From: Syntrophus gentianae
Lineage (GTDB): Bacteria; Desulfobacterota; Syntrophia; Syntrophales; Syntrophaceae
Assembly (NCBI RefSeq): GCF_900109885.1
Contig: NZ_FOBS01000017.1
Location: 16,133 to 80,132 of the forward strand
Reading direction: 5' to 3'
DNA length: 64,000 nt
The notes under the pieces are model-generated. The model searched no databases. It was not told the DNA's origin and worked only from the letters and a program-made list of their open reading frames with translations. A program made the position numbers and the translations under genes. Below are positions 54,812-63,996 of the stretch, piece after piece. Every line of letters begins with the position of its first letter. Within the stretch, counting starts at the first letter, position 1.

Positions 54812-55936
54812 TTAATCGGTAACAAACTCCGTCATATTATCGCGATTGATCAGGGCAACGGGACATTCAGGGTAGGCCGATTTGAATCCGGATGGAACCT
54901 TCAGCCGCTTCTCACCCCACTTGATTTCATAACCGCGCCATGCTCCGCCCAGTTCTTCCAGATAATCGATTTCCTGCTTCTGGTGGCTGCGCCAGAAATA
55001 CGTATTGGGAAACAGTCCCTGATTGTGGTTCCGTTTCATCCGCTCGGCAAGAACAAAATTTTCCCAGAGCCCGCCTACGTCACTGCGCAGGTCCGGTGGA
55101 TTGAGGTTATTGATGACGGCATTGCGTATTCCCGTATCCACGAAATAGATCTTACGGGATTTCTTCAGTTCATTTCGCAGGTTCCTGCTGAAGGACCCCA
55201 GACGAAAAATAATAAATGATTGCTCCAATACCCGCAGATAACTCTCGATCGTTTTTTTATCCACACCCACCTGCTGGGCAAGTTCGTTATACGAGACTTC
55301 ATTGCCGACTTGAAGTGCGATGGACTGAACCAGCCGTTCCAGAGCCTCCGCATTGCGTATCTGTTGCAAAGCCAGTATGTCTTTGTAGAGATAGCTTCTG
55401 GCAATTTCCCGTAACGCCGTTTCAGCCGCCTCCGGGGCATTGATGATTTCGGGATAGAGACCGAAGATCATGCAACGATTCACGATGCGCCTGACTTCCA
55501 GCGGTGAATATATCTGCCCAAGTTCCGCCAGTGAAAAAGGATATAATCGGAATTCCCGTTTTCTGCCAGTCAACGGTTCCTCTATCCGGCTGGAAAGCTC
55601 GAAGGAGGAAGAACCTGTGGCGATTACCTGGATATCCGGCGCAGTATCCGTCAAGAGCTTAATGGTGAGTCCAATTGTACCGACCCGTTGCGCTTCGTCA
55701 ATCAGCACCAGTTTGTTGTTGCCGAGCAGCATCTTCAGTTCCGTCGAGGTTTTCTCCGAAAGCGCCCGGCGGATGTCCGGTTCATCGCAGTTAAGGTAGA
55801 TGGATGGAACGGATGCGTCCCGCTGAAGCGCCATGATCAAGGTGGTCTTACCCACCTGCCTGGCGCCGTAGATGATAATCGCCTTTCCTTTGAATAGGGA
55901 TTGCTCGATAACCCCCTGAATGGTTCTCCTGATCAC
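54812..55936 (-). CDS. AAA_14/DUF4143 ATPase, copy 1
   Basis: The 374-residue protein has Walker A GARQVGKTTL near residue 25, Walker B LVLIDEAQRVG, TGSSSFEL, then a winged-helix-containing DUF4143 module ending in an endonuclease-like segment (QEIDYLEELGGAWRGYEIKWG). Such ATPases are common accessory genes with unclear roles. It is the first of four related genes in 7 kb. Its Walker A flank differs from the others (GARQVGKT rather than RRTGKT), so it belongs to another subgroup. Confidence 0.88.
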   Translation of the reverse strand: MIRRTIQGVIEQSLFKGKAIIIYGARQVGKTTLIMALQRDASVPSIYLNCDEPDIRRALSEKTSTELKMLLGNNKLVLIDEAQRVGTIGLTIKLLTDTAPDIQVIATGSSSFELSSRIEEPLTGRKREFRLYPFSLAELGQIYSPLEVRRIVNRCMIFGLYPEIINAPEAAETALREIARSYLYKDILALQQIRNAEALERLVQSIALQVGNEVSYNELAQQVGVDKKTIESYLRVLEQSFIIFRLGSFSRNLRNELKKSRKIYFVDTGIRNAVINNLNPPDLRSDVGGLWENFVLAERMKRNHNQGLFPNTYFWRSHQKQEIDYLEELGGAWRGYEIKWGEKRLKVPSGFKSAYPECPVALINRDNMTEFVTD

Positions 55937-56104
55937 AACAATACCTCAATTATTATAGAAATTGGTGATTACGTTCTCTATTATCTTATAAATATGGGTA
56001 TTGCAAATGAAAAGTAAACCTTCGTTGCGCGTTTCATCAAGGATAGTCGTTAAAAAGAACGATGATCACTATCTGTTTTTTTGGCGAGTCCGTTGTACGG
56101 TTAG

Positions 56105-56215
56105 ATGGGTTCCGCAATCAATGCCGGAGAAGCCCAAGAACATCAAGCCGGTTCATGGGGAGGCGGGGGCAAGAAGGCTTTGGCGGATGCATTGAGTAAT
56201 GGTGGCTATAATGTC
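56105..56215 (+). pseudogene. fragment of a beta-CASP gene 3' end
   Basis: The plus strand reads RWVPQSMPEKPKNIKPVHGE and AGARR, then after a frameshift KALADALSNGGYNV. This matches the last 35 residues or so of the intact protein encoded at 51691-53040 (WVQSMPEKPGSIKLVHGEAG, then VLGDDLRSRGYEV). It is diverged, so it comes from a paralogue or an old copy. Confidence 0.75.
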
Positions 56216-56224
56216 TCTTCCTCC

Positions 56225-56482
56225 TTATTTCCAAAGATCCTCATCTACGGTTTCGAACAGGGCCGTATCTTTCTCAAACTCGGCAGCATCCTGAGCGCTC
56301 CATGTACCAGCCAGATGATCAAGGTCAACATACAGAACTCTCCGTTTTTCCTTCTCCAATCCCAGAGATTCCTTGAGAAGTTTGAGCATCACCGCATTGA
56401 TGCTGGTAGCCTCTTTCCGGGCGCGTTCTTTCAATGCCACGGCAAGCCGTTCGTCGATACCGCGTAAAGTCATTGTAGCCAT
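56225..56482 (-). CDS. orphan VapB/FitA-like ribbon-helix-helix antitoxin
   Basis: The 85-residue protein starts MATMTLRGIDERLAVALKER with a ribbon-helix-helix DNA-binding domain, and its C-terminal tail (DLDHLAGTWSAQDAAEFEKD) is of the type that plugs a VapC toxin. Such tails usually pair with a PIN-domain toxin encoded just downstream, but here the downstream DNA is the beta-CASP fragment. It appears to be an orphan. GGAGAAAG precedes ATG 56482. Confidence 0.78.
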   Translation of the reverse strand: MATMTLRGIDERLAVALKERARKEATSINAVMLKLLKESLGLEKEKRRVLYVDLDHLAGTWSAQDAAEFEKDTALFETVDEDLWK

Positions 56483-56502
56483 GGTGCTTTCTCCTATACC
56501 AT

Positions 56503-56538
56503 TCTTTGTCCATAAACAGGTCAAGTGTCAATGGGCAA
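56503..56538. repeat. 40-bp dispersed repeat, copy 3
   Basis: GTCCATAAACAGGTCAAGTG, then TCAATGGGCAAC. It continues to CCCCAAAACTGCC by 56563. It lies upstream of the orphan antitoxin gene and next to the end of the second ATPase gene. Confidence 0.75.
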
Positions 56539-56562
56539 CATAGATTCCACCCCAAAACTGCC

Positions 56563-57858
56563 TTATTGAGTATGGTCAGTTTCTTCTCGCATGCCGGGAT
56601 AGTTCTGCGCAGACCACAGGAACTTCCACAGGGGTATCGCATGGAGGGTTGTCTTGTCGGTTATGGCATTTTTGAATTCGACGCGTCGGGTAATCAATAG
56701 AACATTTTCGACATTTGGGAATCGATTCAGAAAGAGTCGAATCCCGTTGAAGCGCTTATCCTTCCAATCAAAAGAATCCAGGTATTTGACCTCAACCGGC
56801 AGGGGCTTTGCCAAGGAACCGATAACAAAATCAACTTCCCGGTCGCTTTCCGCATAATACCCACAGGCGATGTTTTTCCTCTGCAATTCAAGGAAAACCG
56901 CATTCTCCGCTCTGCTTTCTTCGTCTCCGTAGCCTGTCAGCAGGGTCTTGATACCATTGTCCCAGAGATAAAGCTTTTTCTGTGAATACACTCTTTCGGA
57001 CCAGGACGTGGTCCACTTTTCTAAAGGTTTCACGAGAAAAGCCATTTCAAGATAAATAAGATATTCCTTGATGGTGTCAACAGACAGTCCCAGGATTTTG
57101 GACAATTTGTTGAAACTGGTCCGCGACCCCGTGGAAGCTCCGACCAATCGCAATAAATCCTTTAGTATATGAGCCTTTTTGATGGGATGGATTCTGGCCA
57201 GGTCCCTGGCCAGAATATCCTCAAGAAGATTGGTCATGTATTCTTGGGAAGGGTTCAAAACCTGTTCCGGGTATCCTCCGAGCGTGAGATAATCATCAGC
57301 CATCTGCTCATATTTGTAATCCTCCGAGAGAGATGGCGGCTCTCCTCTGAAGCGGACAAATTCCTGGAAACTTAGAGGAAATACGGTAGTGACGATTTGC
57401 CTGCCTGTCAGTTTCCCCGCCTGTCTTGCAATCAGCGCTGAAGTGGAACCGGAGCAGAATATTTTGAGCAGTTCCAGATCATAGAGCGCTTTGAGTTCCG
57501 CTTCCCAATTCGGGCTTTCCTGAACTTCATCGAGGAAGAGGTACAATTTGCGGCTGCGGTCATGCATGAACAGCTTGCGAATATTCCTGACGTGCTCTGA
57601 TATCGGATGACCGGACAAAGCAGGATGATCCAAAGCAAGATAAAAAATGTCCTTCCCGGACACGGATTGTTGCAGAAGCGTCTGGATAAACTGTTTAAGC
57701 AAGGTGGTCTTGCCTGTGCGCCTGCTGCCGATCAAGACTTCGATCTGTTTTCGTGCGAGGAAAGTCGGAATTTTTTCAAGATAAGCGACCCGGTTAATGC
57801 CGCTTTCAAACATCCTTCCCTCCCACCAGGGATTTAAAGCATAATAAATCGTCTCCAT
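56563..57858 (-). CDS. AAA_14/DUF4143 ATPase, copy 2
   Basis: The 431-residue protein has Walker A GSRRTGKTTLLK near residue 44, LFLDEVQESPNWE, CSGSTSALI, a winged helix and a DUF4143 C-terminal nuclease-like segment (REVDFVIGSLAKPLPVEVKY). This belongs to the same family as copy 1 and is more like copy 3. Its 3' end meets the third 40-bp repeat, and a 30-bp echo of the beta-CASP gene end lies just upstream of its start. Confidence 0.88.
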   Translation of the reverse strand: METIYYALNPWWEGRMFESGINRVAYLEKIPTFLARKQIEVLIGSRRTGKTTLLKQFIQTLLQQSVSGKDIFYLALDHPALSGHPISEHVRNIRKLFMHDRSRKLYLFLDEVQESPNWEAELKALYDLELLKIFCSGSTSALIARQAGKLTGRQIVTTVFPLSFQEFVRFRGEPPSLSEDYKYEQMADDYLTLGGYPEQVLNPSQEYMTNLLEDILARDLARIHPIKKAHILKDLLRLVGASTGSRTSFNKLSKILGLSVDTIKEYLIYLEMAFLVKPLEKWTTSWSERVYSQKKLYLWDNGIKTLLTGYGDEESRAENAVFLELQRKNIACGYYAESDREVDFVIGSLAKPLPVEVKYLDSFDWKDKRFNGIRLFLNRFPNVENVLLITRRVEFKNAITDKTTLHAIPLWKFLWSAQNYPGMREETDHTQ

Positions 57859-57928
57859 GCCGATATCTTTACATCAAATTGAAATATTTGTCATATATTT
57901 TCGATTATAGTCGAAACTTTCTGGATGT

Positions 57929-57958
57929 ACTGAGAACCGGGGCTATGAGGTTGCATGA
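57929..57958 (+). pseudogene. second echo of the beta-CASP gene 3' end
   Basis: ACTGAGAACCGGGGCTATGA and then GGTTGCATGA encode TENRGYEVA and stop, matching the last codons of the gene at 51691-53040 (LRSRGYEVA and stop). Only 30 bp remain. It lies between the second and third ATPase genes. Confidence 0.6.
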
Positions 57959-58003
57959 CCGGGCAATTGGACTCGATATTTCTTTTCAGGGGAAAAAACG
58001 CCT

Positions 58004-59305
58004 TCAAGGCGAATTTTCGATGAGCCATTTCCAGATGGGAACTACGTTTATCCTATCCTCTATGATCATTTCGTCATCCCAGGTCACGATCGTGCCGGTG
58101 GAAATCGGCAGTTCATCCATTGCGCTTTTCAATCCTTGAAGTTCGCTTTCGAAGGTCTTTTTATCTGACATCTCCCAGCACACCTGGATCAGTTCCGTCT
58201 TTCCTGAAATTTTGTTCCGCGCATAGAAATCCACTTCTCGGCCGTTTTTTGTACGGACATATTCCACTTCATACCCCCCGCGGCGCAGCTGCATAAATAC
58301 CATGGTTTCAAGCAACGGTCCGTAATTATAAGAATTGCGAAAGGTCATGGCGTTCAGGAGCCCGGTGTCGATGGTGTAGATTTTGGCGGGATTGATCATT
58401 CTTGATTTTTCAGAACGACTGAAAATCGGTACTCTGTAAAATAAAAAAGCATCCGTCAAATGATCAAGATACTCATACAAACTGTTCTTGGTGCATTTGA
58501 TGGACATGCTCTTCATGGTATTGAAGAACTTGTTGACGCTGAACGGCCCGCCGGGAGAATTCATAATATGACGGACAAGATGCTTAAGCACGAGAATATT
58601 GCTGATCTTATGCCGCTCAATGATGTCTTTCAACAGGACGGAATCAATGTAGCCCTGCAGGACTTCAACGCGAAGGGCGCGATCCAGTTTCTGTATTTCG
58701 GGGAAACCGCCGCATTCCAGATAATCCGTTACAGCCTTGCGCAACAGGGAGACTGTAAGCGCCCCGAATGTCTTGGGCCTGCCGGGAAAGAGCTCGTGAA
58801 ATTTCAGATATTCCGTGAAACTGAAGGGAAAGATTTCTATCGATAGAGAACGCCCCCGCAAACTGGTCGCTATTTCCGAACCGAGCAGCTTCGAGGATGA
58901 GCCGGTGATGAAAACCTGAATATCTTCCGTGTCAATCAAGCGCCTTATGAACGTATCCCATAAATCGATCCGCTGTATTTCATCAAAGAAGAAATAAGAC
59001 CGGCTCTTTCGATTTTCAGGATATTTCCCAAAATAGACATCTAGAATTTCCTGAAAATGATGAATCTTAAACTCAAGCAACCGTTCATCTTCGAAATTAA
59101 GGTAGAGGATCTGCTCTTTTTTTATTCCCGAGGCGATCAGTTCCTTTATCTTCTGATAGCAAAACCAGGTTTTGCCCGTTCGCCGCATGCCGATAACGAC
59201 ATCAGCCTTCCCTTCCACCTCAGGAAACTCCCTGTTTCGAGGTACAGTATCCGGCAATTTTCGTTCATGAAAGTCATCAATCAGTTGCGCAATTACTTTT
59301 TTCAT
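58004..59305 (-). CDS. AAA_14/DUF4143 ATPase, copy 3
   Basis: The 433-residue protein has Walker A GMRRTGKTWFCYQK, YFFFDEIQRIDLWDTFIRRL, TGSSSKLLG, the winged helix and the C-terminal nuclease-like segment (REVDFYARNKISGKTELIQV). It follows copy 2 in the same direction. As with the others, the biological role is not known; these genes often move horizontally. Confidence 0.88.
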   Translation of the reverse strand: MKKVIAQLIDDFHERKLPDTVPRNREFPEVEGKADVVIGMRRTGKTWFCYQKIKELIASGIKKEQILYLNFEDERLLEFKIHHFQEILDVYFGKYPENRKSRSYFFFDEIQRIDLWDTFIRRLIDTEDIQVFITGSSSKLLGSEIATSLRGRSLSIEIFPFSFTEYLKFHELFPGRPKTFGALTVSLLRKAVTDYLECGGFPEIQKLDRALRVEVLQGYIDSVLLKDIIERHKISNILVLKHLVRHIMNSPGGPFSVNKFFNTMKSMSIKCTKNSLYEYLDHLTDAFLFYRVPIFSRSEKSRMINPAKIYTIDTGLLNAMTFRNSYNYGPLLETMVFMQLRRGGYEVEYVRTKNGREVDFYARNKISGKTELIQVCWEMSDKKTFESELQGLKSAMDELPISTGTIVTWDDEMIIEDRINVVPIWKWLIENSP

Positions 59306-59483
59306 AGCGAGAATATTATCTCTATTTTAGAGATAATACAATCAGTTCTTATCTTTTTTTTTAAGCATAAATTAGTGGAAACGCATGGCTACAAACTGGC
59401 CTCGGCAGGTAAATCCCCAAGAAAATGTTGTTGCATCCACTCTGATCCTTGCAAATCGAAACCCTTTGTTTTAATTCACAAGG

Positions 59484-60053
59484 ATGATTAACAGAATACG
59501 TCAAGAAGCTATTGAAAAATCCCTCCGCCAGCATGAATCTGTCCACCCGACAATCAAAAAATATCTCGATATTCTTGAAGATACCTTCATTGTCCGCTAG
59601 CTTCAGCCTTATTATCCCAACATAAAAAAGCGCGTTACCAAATCGCCGAAAATTTACATCCGAGATTCAGGATTGCTGCACAATTTGTTGAGAGTAAGAA
59701 ATTATGAAGAATTGCAAGATCATCCGACATTGGGCAGCTCATGGGAGGGCTTCGTTATTGAACAGATTATCGGAATTGCACCCCCGACCTGGGAAACTTA
59801 CTTTTATCGGACAGCAGTCGGCGCAGAAGTTGATCTCCTCCTTATCAGTGATCAAAATGATCCGATAGCCATCGAAATCAAATATTCCCTGAGTCCAAAA
59901 GCTTCCAGAGGATTCTGGATTTCGCTGGACGATCTGCAGTGCAGGAAAGGCTTTATTATCTATCCAGGAGAAGATTCTTATCCTGTTTCCAATGAGGTCG
60001 ATGTATTGCCGTTGAAAAAAATTCAAGCGCTGTTCAATGGCGGAAAAGGCTAA
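59484..60053 (+). pseudogene. DUF4143 ATPase gene fragment with an amber stop
   Basis: This plus-strand gene is the C-terminal half of a fourth related ATPase: TIKKYLDILEDTFIVR, then TAG at 59598-59600, then LQPYYPNIKKRVTKSPKIYI, RDSGLLHNLL and EVDLLLISDQNDPIAIEIKY. The stop falls in a segment that is normally continuous, and the ATP-binding half is missing. It is therefore a remnant in the opposite orientation to copies 1-3. A product from 59673 could still be made but would lack the ATPase. Confidence 0.75.
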
Positions 60054-60336
60054 AGCGATACTTTTTTCGTTCCTAGCAAATTAAATTTCACTTTTTGCCA
60101 GGACTGGATCTGGATCCCTCTATGGAAGTATGATTCTGTTCCGTCTCAGTCGGAAATGGACTTTCGTACCGTTTGTCTTAACATTGGGAAGCAGAAGGGA
60201 TGGCAACAATATGTTCTATTTATTGATGCGTAAATGCTTAGTTTCTCGTCGGTTTTCTTTACAGTGCTCAAATTTATAGATAGTCTTATAATTATGGTTA
60301 GTTACCTATATAATCATGAAAAATAAACTCTATATT

Positions 60337-60353
60337 TGTAAATTTTCTTTACA
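60337..60353. promoter_or_regulatory. candidate enhancer-binding-protein site TGTAAA-N5-TTTACA
   Basis: This is the same 17-bp palindrome and spacer as at 16928-16944. It lies 65 bp upstream of the sigma-54 box at 60419. Confidence 0.6.
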
Positions 60354-60418
60354 GCTAATTTACTAAGAAAAAAATAAATAACATCCTTATTAGTTGTATT
60401 TTATATGTTTTATATGAT

Positions 60419-60434
60419 TGGCATTAGACTTGCT
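60419..60434 (+). promoter_or_regulatory. sigma-54 promoter, second PEP-CTERM gene
   Basis: TGGCAT-N5-TTGCT matches the consensus TGGCAC-N5-TTGCW closely, with GG and GC exactly 10 bp apart. It lies about 50 bp before the start codon at 60485. Confidence 0.72.
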
Positions 60435-60484
60435 CTTGATCCTTTACATTGCGTCAACTAATAAATAATCCAGAAAGGTAATGT

Positions 60485-61084
60485 ATGAAAAAGCTTATCT
60501 TAGCAGTTTTGTTTGGATTGTTATTAACTTCTCATGCTTATGCCGATTCGCTCAAAATCTTCATGAGCGGGATGGATTGGACTTATAATAATGGCATTTT
60601 GTCTGATAGTGGTGGTATTTCAGGAAGCGATGCTCTTGACTATGCTTCTTTTAAGGTAAATAATTTACTATATAAGGGATTGAACAGTGATATTGTCTTT
60701 GATGCTTACATTCCTCTGGCATCGCTTTCCGGTGGATCGGGGACGTTTACACCTGGAGAAGCAACTTTCAGTTTTCTGGTAGGGACTGAAGGGATTTCAC
60801 TATATCTTACCGACTATTTAATAGTAGGCCAAAATAGTGGTTATGACCTTTCATTAACTGGCATTTTGGTGAAATCAGAAATTTCTTCTCAAAACCTGCC
60901 TTATGGTTTTATTATGAACGAGCCCATCACCTTAACATTTTCGGCATCAGGAGAAACGGAAACGGCACTTAGCGGAACAGGTGAAGTCAAGGCTGCTCTA
61001 CTCGTTCCCGAACCAGCCACATTACTTCTTCTTGGTCTTGGTATGGTCGGATTGGGAGGGGTGTGGAGAAGGTTCCAAAGCTGA
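60485..61084 (+). CDS. PEP-CTERM sorting domain protein
   Basis: The 199-residue exported protein has a signal peptide (about 1-20, cleavage after SHAYA). A beta-rich body follows, and the sorting tail VPEPATLLLLGLGMVGLGG ends in VWRRFQS. Exosortase would process it. The body (NNGILSDSGGISGSDALDYA) suggests a matrix or surface protein; no catalytic motif is visible. AAAGGTAATG precedes the ATG. A sigma-54 promoter lies upstream and a terminator follows. Confidence 0.9.
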   Translation: MKKLILAVLFGLLLTSHAYADSLKIFMSGMDWTYNNGILSDSGGISGSDALDYASFKVNNLLYKGLNSDIVFDAYIPLASLSGGSGTFTPGEATFSFLVGTEGISLYLTDYLIVGQNSGYDLSLTGILVKSEISSQNLPYGFIMNEPITLTFSASGETETALSGTGEVKAALLVPEPATLLLLGLGMVGLGGVWRRFQS

Positions 61085-61110
61085 ACTTAATCAAAGATTG
61101 ATTTTTAATC

Positions 61111-61143
61111 AAAAAAAGCAGGGTCGATGGGCTCTGCTTTTTT
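61111..61143 (+). terminator. intrinsic terminator of the second PEP-CTERM gene
   Basis: AAAAAAAGCAG (61111-61121) pairs with CTGCTTTTTT (61134-61143) with further partial pairing inside. A T-tract follows. Confidence 0.75.
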
Positions 61144-61283
61144 ACTTTGTAAAGCTGTTCCTAAATTTGGCTCAGTATTTATGCCTATTCTGCTGTTTGC
61201 GCCACTCGATTCCGGAGGAATCCGCCACCGCTGGTCGGAGCGTAGCGACGCTGGATTTTCAGCTCTTTTACATAGAAGATTCT

Positions 61284-61767
61284 TCAGGTCAAGACGGCAT
61301 ATTTTTTCCTCATCGATTCCCCTTTCATCGACAGATCGATCTTATGGGCATTATGGATCAGCCGGTCGAGAATGGCATCGGCAATGGTGGGATCGCCGAT
61401 TTATTCGTGCCGTAGATCCACGGGTAGTCGATTTGGTGACAATCGTGGAGGCATGGCCATGTCTTTCCTCGACGACCTCCAGGAGGTCTCTTCGTTCGGA
61501 GTCGGTCATGGGAGCCAGACCGAGATCATCAATCACCAAGACATGAGCCTTGGCGAGCTTATTGATCGTTTTCCCGTAACTTCCATCTCCCCGGGACAGG
61601 GCCATCTGATAGGAGAACTTGGGAGAGCGGATGTAGAAGGCCCGGAATCCTTCCCGGCAGGCCTTGTTGGTCAGGGCGCAGGCAAGGAAGATTTTTCCCG
61701 ATCCGGGGGGGCCGGTAATGATGATGTTATGATGGCGCCTGACCCAGTCGCAGGAGATGAGACTCAT
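61284..61767 (-). pseudogene. istB: IstB-like ATPase gene, truncated and frameshifted
   Basis: This IS21 helper ATPase lacks its N-terminal part. The P-loop GPPGSGKIFLACAL has Ile where Thr is usual, and LVIDDLGLAPMTDSERRDLL follows. After TIVTK the frame breaks; the natural C-terminus ([17 protein letters not shown]) survives in another frame to a stop at 61284. It is not functional as it stands. Confidence 0.8.
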
Positions 61768-62506
61768 GATAGCCCCGCCAGAACCGTTCCCGGATGAAGT
61801 TTATCGGCCTTTCCACCTTCCCCTTGATCCAGGGGCTGTACGGTGGCGCCGCCATGGGCTGGAAACCATAGTGATGGGAGAAGTGGAGGAACTCATGGTT
61901 GAAGACCACTTTCCCCTCCTGTCTGCCGATAACGACGTTTTTCATGTTGTCATAGAGGACCTCTGCGGGAGTTCCCTGGAGATATTTGAAAGCGTGGATG
62001 TGGCAGTCCATGAAGATGTCCATCCTGCAGTGCCGGACAAACTCGACATACATGGCTCTGGAAAAACCGAGAACGATCACGAAGGCGTAAAAAGTGGTTG
62101 TCTTTCCATCGGCATCGACGACTTGGAAATCACCCCAGTCACATTGGGCCTGGAGTCCCGGTTCCGTTTCGAACCGAAGATAGGCCAGGCGAGTCTTCTG
62201 CTCTTTGAGTTTACTGACGTACTGCTTGACCGTGTAGTAACCGCCGGGATAATCCATCTTTTTCAGGCGATCGAAAATCCAGGTTGCCTGGTAATCATCC
62301 TCTTCCAGAAAACCGTGGATCGTCTGGTAGTAGGGTGCCAGAGTGGATTCTTTCCGTTTATTTGTTTTGTATTTGAGAAAGGAATTGCTTTCAAGGTGTC
62401 TTTTGACGGTCTTTCTGTGGACACCGAGAGTCTTGGCTATTTTCCGAATACTGCAACCTCGACGGTGAAAATGATAAATGTCCATAAATACCTCGCTGGA
62501 AATCAT
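61727..62506 (-). pseudogene. istA: IstA-like transposase gene, 3' truncated
   Basis: The protein starts MISSEVFMDIYHFHRRGCSI, with an HTH (SIRKIAKTLGVHRKTVKRHL) and an rve core with QCDWGDFQV and LYDNMKNVV. It stops near residue 259 within the DDE domain, soon after the catalytic Glu segment (KGKVERPINFIRERFW), so the C-terminal part is lost. AGGAGGAGTTACC precedes ATG 62506. The truncation coincides with the fusion to istB DNA. Confidence 0.8.
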
Positions 62507-62594
62507 CGGTAACTCCTCCTCTCTTAGAAGAGATGTTACCAGGATTAGAGCTTCCAGGTGGTACACTTTTCATTCCCATTTATGGTACACTTTA

Positions 62595-63613
62595 TCATTC
62601 ACGCCGACAAGAGTGTTGCGCCTGATCAGTTGGAGCCGGCTTATTGATCCAGACGGCTGATGGCAAAGCCATTGGTCTTGGCATGACCCTCTTGAACCGT
62701 TCCGGATGTTTTTCATAAGCTGCATCGAGAACATCCTTCCGATCTTTGATAATCTGCTCCGCACGGCCATAATGGACATCTTCGGGAGTCAGGAACCCGA
62801 TGCCGGAATGGTGATGTTCCCGGTTATACCAGCGGAAAAAGTCCTGACAGAATGATCGGACATCTTCAATGGAGCCAAACCGCTGTGGAAACGTGGGACG
62901 GTATTTCAGGGTTTTGAACTGGGCTTCCGAATAAGGGTTGTCATTGCTCACATGCGGCCGGGAATGACTTTTGGTGATTCCCAGATCGGAGAGCAGGAAC
63001 GCCACTGTTTTGGAAGTCATGCTGGAACCCCGATCGGCATGGATCGTCAATTGTTCCGGGTGAATATTCTGTTTTTCATAAGTCTGATCGATCAGCTTCC
63101 CAGCCAGCGCGGCCAGTTCCCGGTGGGTGACCATCCATCCCACCACATACCGGCTGAAGATATCGAGAATCACATAGAGATAAAAATACGTCCACTTCAC
63201 CGGTCCTTTGAGCTTGGTAATATCCCAGGTCCAGATTTCATTGGATCTCTCGGCAAGCAACTCAGGCTTCTGATATTGAGGATGGGCAAGTTGGTTTCGT
63301 CGCTCCTCACTTCATCATGTTTTTCCAGAATCCGGTACATGGTCCGCACTGATCAAAGATATATGCCTTCATCGAGCAATTTGCGGTAAATCTCCGGAGG
63401 TGCCATATCCACCAATCGTTCGTCATGAAGGATCACCAGAATGGTTCTTTCCTCTTCTTTGGACAGGGCCAGGGGAGGCGCCGGGCGTCGGTTCTCCCTA
63501 GGGACGCTTTTCTGCCGACTCCGCCAGCGGTAGAAACCCGCAGAAGAAACGGTCAAAGCGGCACAAGCCTGTCGGACATTGATTTCCTGGGCCAAAGATT
63601 CCGTAATCTTCAT
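62595..63613 (-). pseudogene. IS3-family transposase orfB, broken
   Basis: Two open parts of an IS3 orfB are seen. The N-terminal part is 63613-63353 (ACAALTVSSAGFYRWRSRQ) and the integrase-core part is 63260-62595 (WTWDITKLKGPVKWTYFYLY and HADRGSSMTSKTVAFLLSDL, Asp-Asp-Glu context). Between them are a TGA where Cys is expected (EGIYL-stop-SVRTMYR) and a frameshift. It overlaps orfA by ATGA. It is inactive without repair. Confidence 0.8.
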
Positions 63614-63996
63614 GAGTTCGTCTCTCCGTCGGGATCGAGGGGTGTCTGGAGAATCTGAGCGATTTTTTTTTGAGCCTCAATGATCAGTTCCGCCTGTTTC
63701 AGCTTATGGTTCAGCTTCCGGTTTTCCTTTTCCAGTTCGGCAATCCGGCGTAGGGAAGGATCGGGCCGGCGTTTTAACGGCCCTCGTTTCTTCGGCGAAA
63801 GGGCCTCCAAGGTTCCCTTTTCTGCCTGGCGTCTCCAGGTGGTCAGGTTGGAGGAGTACAATCCCTCCCTGCGCAAAAGGGTGCCTAACTGTCCGGGCTC
63901 CTTGCAGGCTTCCGCCTCCCGGAGAATCCGTCGTTTGTACTCCGCTGAAAAAGTCCGCCGCACGGCTTTTTCCGGCACCTCCGGATTCGGCACCAC
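63610..63996 (-). CDS. IS3-family transposase orfA (at the window edge)
   Basis: The 128-residue HTH protein reads RRTFSAEYKRRILREAEACK, SSNLTTWRRQ, then a leucine-zipper-like coiled coil with AELEKENRKLNHKLKQAELI. It binds IS ends. GTG 63996 is the last visible start and lies 4 bp from the window end, so the true start and the IS end may be outside. The stop overlaps the orfB start. Confidence 0.8.
   Translation of the reverse strand: MVPNPEVPEKAVRRTFSAEYKRRILREAEACKEPGQLGTLLRREGLYSSNLTTWRRQAEKGTLEALSPKKRGPLKRRPDPSLRRIAELEKENRKLNHKLKQAELIIEAQKKIAQILQTPLDPDGETNS

Larger units (their letters stand above)
60054..60484. other. AT-rich spacer upstream of the second PEP-CTERM gene
   Basis: It contains two copies of TTTTCTTTACAG (60253 and 60343), the TGTAAA-N5-TTTACA palindrome and a sigma-54 box, listed separately. 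No gene is seen. Confidence 0.6.
61284..62600 (-). mobile_element. decayed IS21-family element
   Basis: It holds the istA and istB remnants. Two direct repeats of TGGTACACTTT (62559 and 62583) before istA look like the sub-terminal repeats of IS21-type ends. A large internal deletion joins istA to istB. The outer end on the istB side was not located. Confidence 0.65.

Noticed and set aside
63260..63360. In-frame TGA at a cysteine position of the IS3 orfB, possibly selenocysteine given selC
   Set aside because: A frameshift follows within 60 bases and no SECIS-like stem was evident; simple decay explains it.
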